The notes beneath the pieces were generated by a model. That model was not told where the DNA came from, ran no database searches, and was given only the letters and a program-made list of their open reading frames with translations. Shown here piece by piece: positions 27,484 to 40,800 of a DNA stretch of 64,000 nucleotides; the first letter of the stretch is position 1, and each line of letters begins with the position of its first letter. The translations under genes were made by a program, and so were the position numbers. Source of the stretch: Fratercula arctica (taxonomy: Eukaryota; Chordata; Aves; Charadriiformes; Alcidae); contig CANTUZ010000005.1 of the NCBI GenBank assembly GCA_947846985.1, forward strand, positions 19,812,389-19,876,388, in the 5' to 3' direction.

Positions 27484-27502
27484 CGTCCTACGATGTAGGA
27501 CG
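27484..27502. repeat. Perfect short inverted repeat
   Basis: CGTCCTAC (27484-27491) and GTAGGACG (27495-27502) are perfect reverse complements separated by GAT. This gives an 8-bp stem with a 3-base loop and a CpG at each end. It is more GC-rich than its surroundings. No known motif is assigned. Confidence 0.9.
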
Positions 27503-30500
27503 TCAAGGCTTTCTAAGGTGGAAGGGTTTCAGAAATGCCAAAGTTAAGAGTATGACAAATAAAAACATTTGGGGTGCAGATAATGACTGGCATAATGTTA
27601 TTTCATCTCTTACCCAGCCTCTTTATTGATGAACTCAAAAATACCATCTTGATTGTTTCGGTTAAGTGAAAGTATAGTTTTGCTTTCTAAGAAAAACTGT
27701 TGCAGTGCTACAGACTAAAAAATACTAATTCAAACTTGTTGATTCATGTGAGGTTGGTTGGTTTTATGAACAGATCCTGCAAGTTCATCTGTGTTTTAGA
27801 TCAAGGTGATTAAATGATTTGTGATGATTCTATCCTGAGACTGTATAATAAAGTTCTGGTTAACTTGGAGGTTTATACAGTGCCTGAATTAACTTTTTGT
27901 TACATATACACATTTTATGTTGATAGCCAAGGATGACAGTGGTCTTTCTCACACTGTAATTTTTTTTGATTACTTAATATTCAGCACACAAATATCATAC
28001 CTTGAACTTTTTTTCTAAATGCTACTAGACTGGTACATGGAGAATTTGCTCACAAAAATAGTTGATAACAAATTTACTGTCATTGCCAAAAGGATTTTTC
28101 ACAAGGGGTTGAATGAATTATATTTCCTAGGCTCCAGGAAGAGCTGCTGTATATTACCTTATAATGGCTCAAGTTCTTGGTAAAAGATGGTATGAACAGC
28201 CATCTTGTGTGTTTTAGACAAGAACTCTCTTTCAGTCAATCACAGCAAAACCTTGATGCATTTGATTGCATCTTTGCTTCATACTGGCTTGGGGGTTTGC
28301 TCATGTTTCCAGTTGCGTTAGGTCTTTTAGTTTTTGCATTAAGGGAAAACAGTAGCCTTTTAAAACCTATACTGGTACAAACCATCTGGGTTTTCTTAAT
28401 CAGTCCAGCTGGATTTACTGAGTGCTCTGCGATAGTCTGTGTCATTAAGCAACATGTGGGGTTTATCAAGGTAAACTGAAAACATACTAATGATTGCCAG
28501 CATAAACCCAGTACTCATATCTTCGCCTGGTATTAACGTGGTATTAGAAGAGGTTCAGTCTGGTTTTTCATCAGACTTGCTGACTGCTATTTTAGAAGAA
28601 ATTTTTCTCTGCTTAGTTTCCTATTTGGCAAAACTTGTTCTTAAGAAATTTGACTTAGAAGTTGAAGTCTGAAAAAAACATGATTCTGACACATACCATA
28701 AGGCTGCCTGTTCTGTCTCAAGATGCCATCTGCCAGGATCCTTGGTTATAGGTTTCTGTTCCCTGGTAGAAGAATTTTGGAAATCATGAAGCTCTCAGGG
28801 TTTTTGTCCTAAAAGGGCAGGTGATAGACTGTAGTGTAACCTACACAGTTAGTGGCTGCTCTGCTCTGAGCTTATCCATAATCTTTGATGCATAGCAGGC
28901 ATGTCCTCTTGATTCTGTCTTAGAAGAAATACTTTCACTAGAAATTACATCTTTTTCTCAATTTTTCTTCTCCTTCAGTTTTCCCAACAAAGCAATTAAA
29001 TATTTTCTGAATTCACCCTTGTGTACTTCTTCTGTGACCTTTCCTTTGGATTTAAGAATGCTCTATTAACCATCGTATTGCATTGGAATTTATTTATTAT
29101 TTGCATCCCATTACTGATGTGCTATGATCAGGACCTGAGACTAAATTTTTTTTTTTTTCAATCTTTGCATATCTCTGAATATCCGTGAGACTTCTGAGGC
29201 TTGGAAAAAAAGCACAAGTTGAAAGGAAACTTCAGGATATGTTTTATCTTAATATTTATTTTGTATACTGATTTAAATTCTTATGCAACTTTTTTTTTTT
29301 TTTCAGTTATTTTGGTTGGGTAAATCAGAGAATGTTGATTGGCTGGAATATCCCAAAGGCTGTCAAGAAGTGCCTCATGACATTGGTACCATGCACAGGA
29401 TGAATTACATCTAACCACCACACATAGCCTCTAGGAGCTTCAAGAGTTTCTATTTATCTCAAACATGGAACTGAAATCCAGGAATGTGAATTCTCTCAAA
29501 TCTCGGAGAGGCAGAACTGTAGACAATGTTCTCTTCCCAGATTCTGATACGTTGTGTCCATGCAGAATTAGTATTGTAAGGATCTTTGTAAATTTGTACA
29601 CTGCACTTATGGATTTCTAGGAAATTATCAGAAAACAAGTGAGAGTATAAGAGGGTCTGGAGTAGAAGCATCAGCTCAGCACTGAGAAATTAATCTGATT
29701 TTTTTATCTACAATTTACAGGTGGCAGTGCTAATCATACATCTAATTACTACATCTTTTCTTCCTCTTCCCTTGCCCTTCTATGTAAGTAGGCTTAAAAG
29801 ATGCCTTTTTGCAGGGTAAGAAATGTTTGAATACTATTAAAAATTGAATACTTATCTAAAACAGTAATATGAGTTGCAGTTAACCTAGTTTTTCATGACT
29901 TGATAAGCTCATACTGGTTTTGAAATCACTCAGGCTTTCGTACCATAAACTATTATTCTGAAATGTGATTATCCTGCTGAACTGTGGTTAAAATTCTTTG
30001 TTACTTCATTCATTATTCAGAAGACTGTAGACTTAAGAGTAGCTTAAGATACATGTCATATATTTGTAATGCATTAATTCACTTTCAGCATTGATCAACG
30101 CTTAATGTATAATTAGCAAGCAGATTTAACAATCTGCTAGGACGATGCTCTGTTGCATAACTGTTGTGCTCATATCTCCCAAAATTCAGGGCAGAGAGAG
30201 GCCACAAGAGAAAGATTGTTTTAACTGCACTGTTGTTGTTCAACAAGCAAAGATAATGTGTTGCTGGATTTCAGAGTGTAATATTTGTTTGTCATATCAA
30301 TATCAAGTTGGTACTGGAAGGCAAAGTAAAATGCAATATGCTATGTATAATACTGACTTTAGAATTTGAACGTCAGGAATGTGTAGCTGTGCTGCATAAG
30401 GGACATACGTTTAAAATGTATGTCATTTTAAATTAACCTTAGGTGATCTATAAAAATAACTGAAATTAGATCCCTCTTTTGCATGCGTGTATATTTTGCT

Positions 30501-31189
30501 GTCTTACAGTACCCTTCAGTAGCAGGATAATTGGAAGGTCTAGAGTGACTTGTTGCTAGAGACATCCCCCCTCCCTTTATTCAGCTTGCACACTTATAAA
30601 GAAATTCACAGTCATAACAAGCTGTTCTCAGTTGTTGTGCTACTGCTCTTTACTCTGAACCTTTAAGGAGGATTGGGACTGCAGTTGGGACTGTAGAAAT
30701 ACCTACTCTAGAGCAGTGTTTGAGGGCTTAGTCTATTCAGGCATATAGTGTTTGAATAGCTACAGAAGGAATAGATGAATGAATGGATGAATAAATAAAT
30801 AAACACTGTATGCATTTGCTGCTTAGGAATTTCTGCAAGTATAACCCTGTTTCAGAATAATGCTTGGCCTGTGCTGCCAATGCAGAATGTGCCTGTGCAG
30901 AATGCCCAGAATGCTGCCCAGAATGATAAAATAGCTGTGCTTGGTTAGTGTAGGTTTGAAACCCTGAAATATATACAGTATTTAACAGATTCTAACAAGC
31001 AAGATCTTGATGATGTTCCTTATGTCATTTTGACTTTCTGGGTTGCTCTGAGAGCACTGAAAGAGTTGATAATCTTGTACAGACATCTGCGGTACAGCAC
31101 GGCAGTCAGCTATTCATATGGAACAGTTAAGAGCTGTTTTAGTGAGCAAAAATACACTCTTGATGTACTTAAACAGAATTTTCATATTA

Positions 31190-31870
31190 CAAGCAATTAG
31201 AATAAGTTGTTTATTGAGAAAATGAAAATTTCCTGCACATAAAACATGATAATTTTATCTCTTGAAATAGAATTCAAATAGAGTGACATCATATCTAACA
31301 ATAATTGTGAAATATCATAATTCTCATAATTCCAGCTGGCCAAAGGTTTGGTTGCTAGATTTTCCATGCAAATACTTGCTTAGCCATGTGAGATTGTGAA
31401 ACAGCTGCAATAAAGGCTTAAACAAAGGTGCTGTAGTAATAGCTAGGCAGCTCATCAGGGCACTGACTTTCTGAGGTCACTTCTTATCAAACCAAGGCAC
31501 TTGAAAGGCTTTCAATTTTTTAATTTTTCCACACATTTTAAAAAGATGCTTCTGACTGCAGCTGTAACCTAATCTAGTGTTTCTCATAGCAGTTTTTACC
31601 TCTTAACAGTTCCTATGTTATCACAGAGTACAAAACTGCAATAAGATTCTTCTGTAAAAGGAATATCAGACAGGTGGTATTCAGGAGTAGATGCTGCTGT
31701 AGACATGGGAAGAATCACAAGCATCACTGACAGTAGCAGCTGTAGCAATTAGCCAATTAAACAGTTTTTATTGATGATCTGCAATAGCTAATAAACTTCT
31801 AACAAGCTATAAAACACCCCATGGATCAATCTTGCTAGTAAGAGGCTGGATCATAACCAATACTTATTAA
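31190..31870. promoter_or_regulatory. Candidate conserved non-coding block
   Basis: The stretch has AT-rich homeodomain cores (AGCAATTAGCCAATTAAAC near 31745, TAATAAAC near 31788) interspersed with mixed-composition sequence (CAGCTGGCCAAAGGTTTGG near 31335, CAGACAGGTGG near 31670). It has little low-complexity DNA and no repeat signature. This is the look of vertebrate enhancers, but nothing here proves it. Confidence 0.18.
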
Positions 31871-32132
31871 TTCTAACTAACATTATTGTTTGCAAATGGA
31901 AAGAGTAAGTGGACTGTATGCCAAATGTAGGAGTGGAGACATCATTCCAAATAAATTCTGGTAGTTTAGGGAATATTTATAATTTACTTCAGCAGATAAA
32001 GCAATCTTTGAAAAGCAGGATTTGTGGGCATCTTTTTAGCTTTCCTTGTCATTAAGTCAAGGATGAGACTTCCAGCTATGGAGTCACAGCACAATCACAG
32101 AAAAGCTGGTCAAGAAAACCAGACAAGTTTGA

Positions 32133-32170
32133 GGGGATGGGGGTGTGTGATCGGGGGGTGTGGGTGTGGG
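32133..32170 (+). repeat. G-rich tract, possible G-quadruplex
   Basis: Five G runs lie in 38 bases: GGGG (32133-32136), GGGGG (32139-32143), GGGGGG (32153-32158), GGG (32162-32164) and GGG (32168-32170). One 9-base loop exceeds the usual 7-base limit, so it is a relaxed quadruplex motif. A GT-rich tail follows to 32177. Confidence 0.75.
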
Positions 32171-35100
32171 TGTGTGTTTTCTATAGTTCCATATGACACA
32201 AAACCATGTTTAGGGGAAACACCGTTCGAAAACACGGGGCTTAAGTAACTTTAGCAATTACTTGCCTGGTAGTATATTTTTATCCAATTGGCTGAATATT
32301 ATTTTTCTCAGTCAAAATGGTTATTTAATGCTACACACTGGCATTTAGGATTTTTAAGGATAAATAAATAGAAGGCTAATGGGGAGATATTTAAGGATTA
32401 AGAAGTTGTAGAAAGTAAAAGATAAGATACTGCTTAAAGTTTAAAAATACCATATGTAGTAAAAAACTGATGAAATATTTCATCAGTCGTACTGCTTATA
32501 GGCTAAATTCACTGGGATTCCTAGAATTCCAAGTGGGTGACTAATATAAGATGTAACTGTGAATTCTTGGGAGGTTCTTGTCAAATTTCCAGACAGTATC
32601 AGTGTTAATAGTTTGCATTTTTTCCTTCATTTACTTGTGCTTAGTCCAGCACTGTTATTTCAGTGATACTATTATTTAAATGTCATTTCAGCTGAAAATT
32701 CAGATAGTTTTTCAGGGAAGTTGCCATGATGCATATGTGTGCATCCAGTTATACACTTAAAGACGGAAAATAATTATGTCCTCTTTTTAGCTCTATGCAT
32801 GAAAGGTACTTACCTCAATGTAACATAAAACCCATAGATTAAGAGTTCAAACATGAAATTCTTGCACAAAAATGTAGGCTTCATATGTAATGTATGATGT
32901 GTCTAATACAGAGTTGTTTCATGTCCTGGAGGGTTTTTCTTTATCTTCCTTATTGGTACAGGATTCTAATGGAAAATTTCTGCATCTAAAATAACTGATG
33001 ATCTCAGAGGTTTTTTTGTAAATATTTGCTTGAACGCTTTATAAATATTTGTTGCTGTCTGCAAATGTTTGGAGTTGGCACTAAAAATTGTTGTAGGTAT
33101 AGCTACCACAAAAACAGTCCCAGTGTGAAGTATGTGAAAGACACTGTTACGCTAAAAACCCCCTCGCTTACCAGGTGAGGAATACTGCAATTAGAAATGA
33201 ATCACACCTATAACCATCAGGGCTGTCCCAGCAAAAACTTCACTTAAGCTACAATTGTTGCTAGAAAATTACCTTTGGTTTCTTGGCAGTGAATTAGTTG
33301 AAGGTATAAATAAATAAAAGCTGCTACAACAACTTATCTCCAAGATGAGCAGAACCAATACAGAGGCTGTAGGTAAACCAATAACGTATAGGCTTCAGTT
33401 GACCATCAGGTCTTTCTTGTTCCCAAGTCATTATTAACACAGTCTAAATTCAAAACAGTAAAGCATGTAAAATTGCACTTGGTGTTAATTATGGTTCCAT
33501 CTGCTGTGCAGTCCAGTAGTTAAACTTTTTCACATGAGCCGTAACCAAATCTTTCTCTGGTGCATGTGTTCCAAGAAATTCTGGAATGAGTGACTAGGTG
33601 GAGTAAATGAAAAATACATCCACAATAGCCTGTTCCTATGAAACAGAATAAGTACACAGTTAAGTTCTCCAGAACAGCTCACCCAACTCTTTGAGATAAG
33701 TTGAGATGTTTGTTTTCCACTTGCAGCAGTTCTAGTTCATGTAATTAATGCTGTTAATGCAGTGAGATATCCTCAGGGATTTCACAGAAAAATTATGTTT
33801 CTGCAGTTGGGACTTACCTAGGAAACTCTTTGCAGGAGCTGGAAGCAAAAAGCCTGGGCAAGCAATGGAAATAATGGCACAGGCACCACTTGGTTCTGTT
33901 GCTGCATGTGCTGGGATTGCTGGGTTTGAAGTTCACCATCATCCTTGTACTCATCCCTTTGTTAGGTCTTGGTTGGTTGGTTACAGTGCTGGCATTCTCC
34001 TCGCTTCCCCGATAGTTTTCTTGGAGGCAGATCCTTGTTTGTTCCCCAGGAACAGACTGTACCTTGCGACTGGCTTCTCTGAGTTCCCAGGTGAGCATGG
34101 ATCCTGCAAATTCACTGTTAGCACACGCTTCCCCTGAGCTGCTATTGTACAGTCTCATTTTGCAGTTTGCCTTATCAGATATTTGTGATACTTACAAGAA
34201 AAACAAAAAAGTAAATACCCACTGGGACTTGCTAACGGGTCCCAGAAACCAAACACTCTTCACTTTAACTAGAAAAAGAAACATACAGAGAGCAAAATAA
34301 CGAACGTCTATGTATTTTTAGCTTTTTCTTTTCTCATTAAGTATTATTTGAAGTTAACATTAGAGCCTCTAAGAGTTTATTATTCCCCTCCTGCACATAG
34401 TTTTTGCTCTTCTGCATAGAAAAAAAAGAATTGTCCCTTTGTTATTTTCTCCATAAAGAGCCATTACACAACCCTTCCTTCTATAATCCCTTGTCTCTTT
34501 GTGTGTGTCTTTCCCAGGCAGCCTTGTCTGAGGATCAAAGTTCATTTGTATATTTAGAGCCTGTTAGAATTTAAATGTAAAGTGAGTTTTGTCTTGTGTG
34601 GCGAGCCCTCCTCCAAGGTTGCTCCCTCTGAATAGCTGGTCAGCAAATGATTCTCTGTTGCATCTGACCTGGGAGACTAGATGCCGCTCTGGTAGAGGAC
34701 TGCAGAGTGTGTGTGCCCTCAGACCGTATGTGTTGTGACGTTTTCATAAGCTTAAGCAAAATTCATAACTTAGTGACATTCTCTGAATTGTAAGAGGTAG
34801 TTGGTGGAAATGCATCTTGAAGAAATGAAATGTAAAAGATTTACTGGGGAATACGTCCCATGACCTGCAGAAGTAGTGAGAGAATGTTCTGAAAAGCTTA
34901 TTGTGATGTTGCTTTTGGATAGAGCGTGGAGGGATGGCAATACAAAGGCTTGTGAATGCAAGTCAAAGTAATACGGTATTTGCAAAGGCATGGATGTGAA
35001 AGAAGCAAATGAAGACATGTCTGTTGATTAGTTTCACAAAATGAAGTTTGTCAATGCAAGAATTCTGGAATCCATTTCTGTTGAAGTCTATAAATATTGC

Positions 35101-37594
35101 ACTTCATTATTATGAGGAGACAGACTGCACGCATCATAGTTTTTAAATTGCTATTAAACAGCAAAAATGTACTTTCAAAAGCAGAAAAGAAACATGAGGT
35201 GCAGTGGATTCTCCAACTTCTGGTTTTCATTTGGATTACATTTGTAAATCTTATTTCTCTACTTTGAAAATCTTCATTTTCTATGTTTACATAGTTAACT
35301 ATTTTTTTTATTCTTTTCACTTGCACAAAATCACAAGTGACTTCAAAACTCTTGAGTTTTTTTTTACACCGCTGCAGTGAAATGGAGAAAATGAATTGCA
35401 TTGAAATCTTTCAGTTTTACAGGCATAGTTTGAGTTTGTTCTTTTTCCTATTCTATCTACGTTGCACAATCTACACAAATTAGATAGGACTGATGCAAAA
35501 ATTGTTACTCCAGATGAAATTTAAGATGTAGAATATTTGGGCTGGTATTTGCCTAAAATATTAGGAAGAAGAGTAATGAAAATTGTGCTCTTAACTAGCA
35601 AAGCTTTATATTGACAAACCCCTAGTGCCAATTCCTTTATCTTTTTGCCTGTTTTCCTTATTCTACATGGGTGACTGATTTAGGCACTGCTGATAAAAAC
35701 TGTCAGTCCTATAGGTGTGTTTTCATTTTGGAGGGGTGACAAAGTGGGGTTAAATCATGACATGTTAGTTACTTTGAGAATTTAAATATGTATCACTTGA
35801 TAGATTAGCCTGGTTGTCTTGACAGGGAGAATACTTTTAATATTCTATGGTTTTATGTCTCATTCAGAAATGTCGCTTGCATTAACAGTTATAGTAAGCT
35901 GAAACTTCATGGGACTGTACATTTACAGGAACACCAGGCTTATCCTATGCTATAGCCCAAAACTTCAAAGTGGAAAGAAATACGCATGCTTTTTGATCTC
36001 TGTACTGTTTGTTATTTATGGAGTTTCTGTATTTTCATTTCAAAAGTAAAGAATTCCCATCTTTCAGTCTCTCTTGCAAGTTTCCAGAATTTTGAGTAGT
36101 CTGGACATCACTTTTGAATCCTCAGATTTCACAGCATTATCTTAAGTATCATCACTCATGCTCATGATCTTGCAGTTGTGAAATCTCAGAAGCATATCAC
36201 AATGAAGTTACAACCACAATGTTCAACCATGGTGCCATCATAGTACTGCCTCAATTTATGATATTGGCTTGCTTAAATAAAGTTTTATGCTACAATTACA
36301 TCCTTCAAATGATGTTTGGAGTTTTGCAAATAATATATTTGCTGCTTCTTTATCATACAAATTGGAAAATAATGTTGATGTTACCATTTCTTTTTAATAA
36401 AGGAGAGAGAAAGTAAAATAATTGTAACCAAGCTATTTATATATTAACTGACATTACATTGGCATGACTTTTTTAGAGTCAGTTTTCAGTGGTAACCAGT
36501 CTATTTTGGAGCTTGGTAATGCTCACAATGGGAAAAGTAAAAAATAGCAAATGATTAGAAAATGTAGTTCATCTTTTTCTGCAGTTGACTTGCTGAAATA
36601 CCATAACAGTGATTAAAAATAACAGCCATTTTATCAGTGATCTTAAATTTGAAGTATTAACAGACTTTAATTTTGAAAAAAAAATGATCATGTTTAATGA
36701 CTAGTTAGTGTTACAGAACCCATGTATAAGTGACAAACCAGGGCTTATTCTCCTTTTAAGGTGTTTGTCAGCATATATTGCATGATGCGTGTTTCTAAAA
36801 AGCAATTGTTAAATGTTGTACCAAATTTCAAACTCCTTGATCCTTCAAGTATATTGTACAATCCAGTTGGCAGATTATATCATTAAGATGCCAGGTCTGC
36901 TGCAATTAAAATAAAGAACCTGGTTTTATTTCTACTGCTTTTCTAAATACCGTAAAGTTAACATGCTTACTTAGATTTACCTTGGATGTCTCCTGGCAAG
37001 GTTTATGCACCAAATCAGCGCTTGTTGGAATAGTTCAGTATCTCATCTCCTCTTTTCTAATTCCTCCACAGCCCACAAATTTTTCTGGTGATTGACAGGT
37101 TCTATTAGTGCTTTTTCCCATATGGAGATTAAACCATGACTAACGGAACTGTGCCCCAGACTTTCCCATTTCCTAGATGTCTCCGTCATCTACTGCAATA
37201 GCACCTACTTGTCCCATGGGAAAACAAAATTGAAATAGGTCTCAAACCAAGATAGGTTTTACATTCACCTAACTGATTGCAGTATGTATGGGCAAGGTAA
37301 TACAAATGATTTCTGGTTTGTTATTTATTTCTTAGTTCAAGGGAATGTGTAGCAGACAATGGCACTGGCTGGAGATTGGTCAGAGTCTGGTTAAATGTGA
37401 CCCTTAGCTGAATGTTGCTGTATAATTTGTTAAAATGTACTTCATACTTATTGTAGTCTTCCAAGCACCAGAACTGGGAACTGCATTCAGAATGCTTTAT
37501 AAAGTTCATTGAAAGGTGATTTTTCTGGATGATAACAACTTATTCGGAACCGCTATTTTACTTTTCTCATAGTTATTATTTTGTGTTTATTGGC

Positions 37595-37890
37595 ATCAGA
37601 TTTTGGTTGCCATTTTACTGCCACATAATTGCTGTGACTCATTTCTCTGTAACTCATTCCAGTCAAGTTTGGTTTTAATTGACTCTGAATACTTTTGTAT
37701 CATCAGCAAATTTTGCACTCTTAGTAAGTGCTCCTTTTTCAGTTTTTTATGAATATAGATTGAACAACAAAGGTCACAACACAGATATTTATGAAATGCT
37801 GTAGCTTACTTCTCTCTGTTGTAAAATCAGCCACTTACTATTGCCAGATAAAAAGTCCCTATGTCTACTAATTTGATGAAAAAGCCCTAT
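37595..37890 (-). mobile_element. Ancient CR1/L3-like LINE remnant, reverse transcriptase region
   Basis: The plus strand resembles, with heavy decay, the reverse complement of the reverse transcriptase segment of old CR1/L3-type LINEs. Recognisable landmarks in the expected order are: the TTGCCATTTTACTGCC block near 37610; 'TTTTGTATCATCAGCAAATT' near 37693-37712, the antisense of the active-site region; TTTATGAATATAGATTGAACAACAAAGGTC near 37747, broken here as TTTATGAATATAG then TTGAACAACAAAGGTC (the antisense of the LFN-I motif); and the TTGTAAAATCAGCCACTTACTATTGCC block near 37819, seen as TTGTAAAATCAGCC then CTTACTATTGCC. No frame is open. Divergence is far greater than in the other copies, so it probably dates to early amniote history. 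Subfamily assignment needs a repeat database. Confidence 0.65.
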
Positions 37891-40800
37891 TCAGTGCAGA
37901 ACTATGTATTCCTACTGGTACTTTGTTTCCATCTTGAGAGGGCTTGAAGAAAAAGCCAGGCTTCTGAGATGTCAGGAATATAAAATTATGGCAAAAGTTC
38001 ATACAACAGGTATCCTCTCTTCAGTGATGCATCGGTATGCCCAGTGTTACTTGCAGTCTGCCTTTCCACTGCCCTTAGTAGGAGATATATGCCTATGTCC
38101 TTCGGTCACACAGATTAGTCTCCGTATGCTAAAGCAGTTGTTGCCTTCCAATTCTGTAATTTCACTTGCTCACAATTAAATCTACACACCATGCTCTGTT
38201 CCCATTTACCTGCTGACAGAAAATGAATAGTAGAAAATTGTAGAGTGATGGACCCATGTGTAATGGTTCTTTGCAAGTGACATCACGTACCCGCTTGGGT
38301 GCTGAACCTGGGAATGCTCAGGTCTCACAAAATGCTTATGCAACTCTTCCCTGTGTATGGGCCAGGCTAACAACCTTGGAGAAACACTGCCCACCAGTTG
38401 TAGCTTTGACATACTCTTCCTCTTGATCCTTCTGTAGACTGCAGACCAATGTGTAGCTGGAAGTAACTGGATGGTGTGCAGGTATTTCCCAGTGTTACAC
38501 TGCCAGCAAAAGCAAGTGACACACAAGTTTTGAGTTGGGAACACCTTTGCTCCTCCTCAGGCTTAGCATTGCAGAAGGGCATGAACACCATCAGGCAATC
38601 ATTGAATTAATGAATTTTTTCATGAGTGAATAATGCATAAACCGAGCTCTTACTGCCACCAACAATCCATGTTGTTTTGTAATGAAATATGCATTTCTTT
38701 TATATTTGAAAAATGTAAAGTACATTCATTTTGTGGTGTGGGTAGTGCAAAATTTATGATCTCCTTAATTATTCATTTCAATGGGCTTTTTTTAAGTTTG
38801 TAGGTATATTTAAATGACATGATAGATGTCCACCCTGTCCCTTACCAACCCTTGAAATACAATCTGATAGATTTGGAACTCTTGAGCCCTGCTCTCTTTT
38901 CCCTAAAATGAACCAGCTTGACCATGCATATGCTTTTAACCACTCATTTGAGACTTATCCATGATGATTACAGTTGATTTCCCTGAAATAACTTAGCAAG
39001 ACATTTTGCTGGATTTAGAGGGGTAAGACTGTACTTTAACTTTGTTACTTACTAGTTTTAACAAGGTTATATTGTTTTCTGATTCAAAGTTGTGAACTAT
39101 GCACTCCTCAGTTAGAAAGATTTTCCCAGCATGCTTACGTTCGTCCCTTTCCTGTATTGAACTGCTCTCTGGGCTTTGAGAACCTATACAGTTGTAGATT
39201 TCTTTGCTCACTTATTCCTGTACATCTGATTTTATGACACAAAGAAATATAAACCAAAATCTTTCTCTTTTTTTGGTTAAAAATTTCAGTAATGTTCCTT
39301 TCACTCAATGTACTGTAGGAATGTCACTGTAGGAAGGGAGGTGCCCAGTATTTCGATGAACAGATAGTTCAAATGCAGCAGCTAATGCTGTCACAGAACG
39401 AGTGTTTAACACAGTGTAGCCACTAGACTGCAGCGTGCCCTCCCAAGTAGTTTCTTATTTCCCCTGAAATCATATTTAAATTCAACCATTGCCCTGTCTG
39501 ACACATCACTCTTAATAGACCACATATTTACTTCTACAAGGTCCTCTTCTGCATTTGACCTGGTTCAGCTAGGGACCATTCCACAAATTACTTAATTCTC
39601 GTTGCTCACATGCCTCACTGGGATGGCCAATGCCAGAATGCCACTCATCAGCATTTTTTGGATGTATTTAATGTTCTGTTAGTGAATTAAAGCTGAGTTT
39701 GACATTCAGTGCATAATGAATGTCTTGGGGGCCACTTTGATGTTCTGTAACAAGGCTCTTGCTGTCCAATTCTATTTTGCATTGTCTGGGAGGCTTGTTG
39801 AGGATCAGACTTCCTTCCCTCAGCTGTGAAAGTGCGCTAAACCAGATCACTTTACTGTTCAACTCCAGCTGTGAAAGGCTTGATCCACAACTGGTAGTTT
39901 TTTCTGGAATGCAAATTTTAGAGATACTGTAGTTGTCTATTGGTGGCCTAAGAAAAACTGAAAAGCTTTGCAACCATCAGGTATCTTACTGTTAGGCATT
40001 ACCTAAGGTGCCTCACGATTTTTGCCATTTTATGGGGTATTTAACCTGTTCCTAATGCCTTTGAAAAGTAGAAGGTAGCGCAGTGCAAGCAGATGTTAGA
40101 TTTAATTTTTATTTTCTGTTAAACCCTCTATACTGGGATTCTGTTTCAGAATTTTAGCCAAAAATAATTCCTGCGTCTCAGTTATTGGCTCAACTGGACT
40201 TCAGAGTTATATTACAATGTGGTTGTAACTGGGAAGACTGATCTTAGTACTGCTGTGTCCAGTGTTGTTCTTTGTCTTCCAAATGTTTGTTTGCTCAGTT
40301 CTTTCTAATGGAAGATGGTAGTGCTGGTGTTCATTTGACAGCATGACTTTCCTGACTATTGACTTTTCCAATGTCTTATTTTACCTTTGGAATTCTTCGC
40401 AAGTTTCAAGGAGGTAGCTGGTATTTCAAGATACTAAGTCATAGATTTATTGAAGTGTAAATATCAATGAATGCCTGTAACATGGTAACTAAAACCAAAA
40501 ACTTTATATAAAAGGTCAGTATCAGTCACGTCGTTTTTATAGTTAAGAGTATTTTCTAATGTTGTCAGCTTGTCATTTACATACTCCAAGGAGTTTTACA
40601 TTATTGGACTTATACAGATAGAAGAACTGGGTGAGATCAGACTTCTGCCAATCAAGGATTGCTGCTGAATCCTTCATGGTCCTTTCCTATGTTAAAACAA
40701 TTCTAGAATTTCTTTATGAGCAGTACACAGAAGTTAGACTTGAGTCTCTTTAGGTAAGCTCCCACAAGAACCTTGGAAGGACTTCATATGGGTATGATAC

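Larger units (their letters stand above)
24059..37594. other. Non-coding stretch with possible regulatory blocks
   Basis: No exon was recognised in these 13.5 kb. It holds an AT dinucleotide repeat, a 15-bp tandem repeat, a small perfect hairpin, a G-rich tract and a GAAT/AATA repeat (about 30773-30802). Two stretches (about 27000-27300 and 31190-31870) are unusually rich in TAATTA/ATTA and AATAAAGG-like motifs and read like conserved enhancers. That impression cannot be tested without an alignment. Open frames at 28177-28672 and 33814-34300 were considered and not called. Confidence 0.5.

Noticed and set aside
28177..28672. Two adjacent plus-strand open frames, the first with hydrophobic stretches
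   Set aside because: The frames are in different phases, resemble no known membrane protein, and their hydrophobicity follows from T-rich codons.
33814..34300. Overlapping open frames on both strands in a slightly more GC-rich patch
   Set aside because: Open frames on both strands over the same bases reflect lower stop density in GC-richer DNA. No domain or splice structure was seen.
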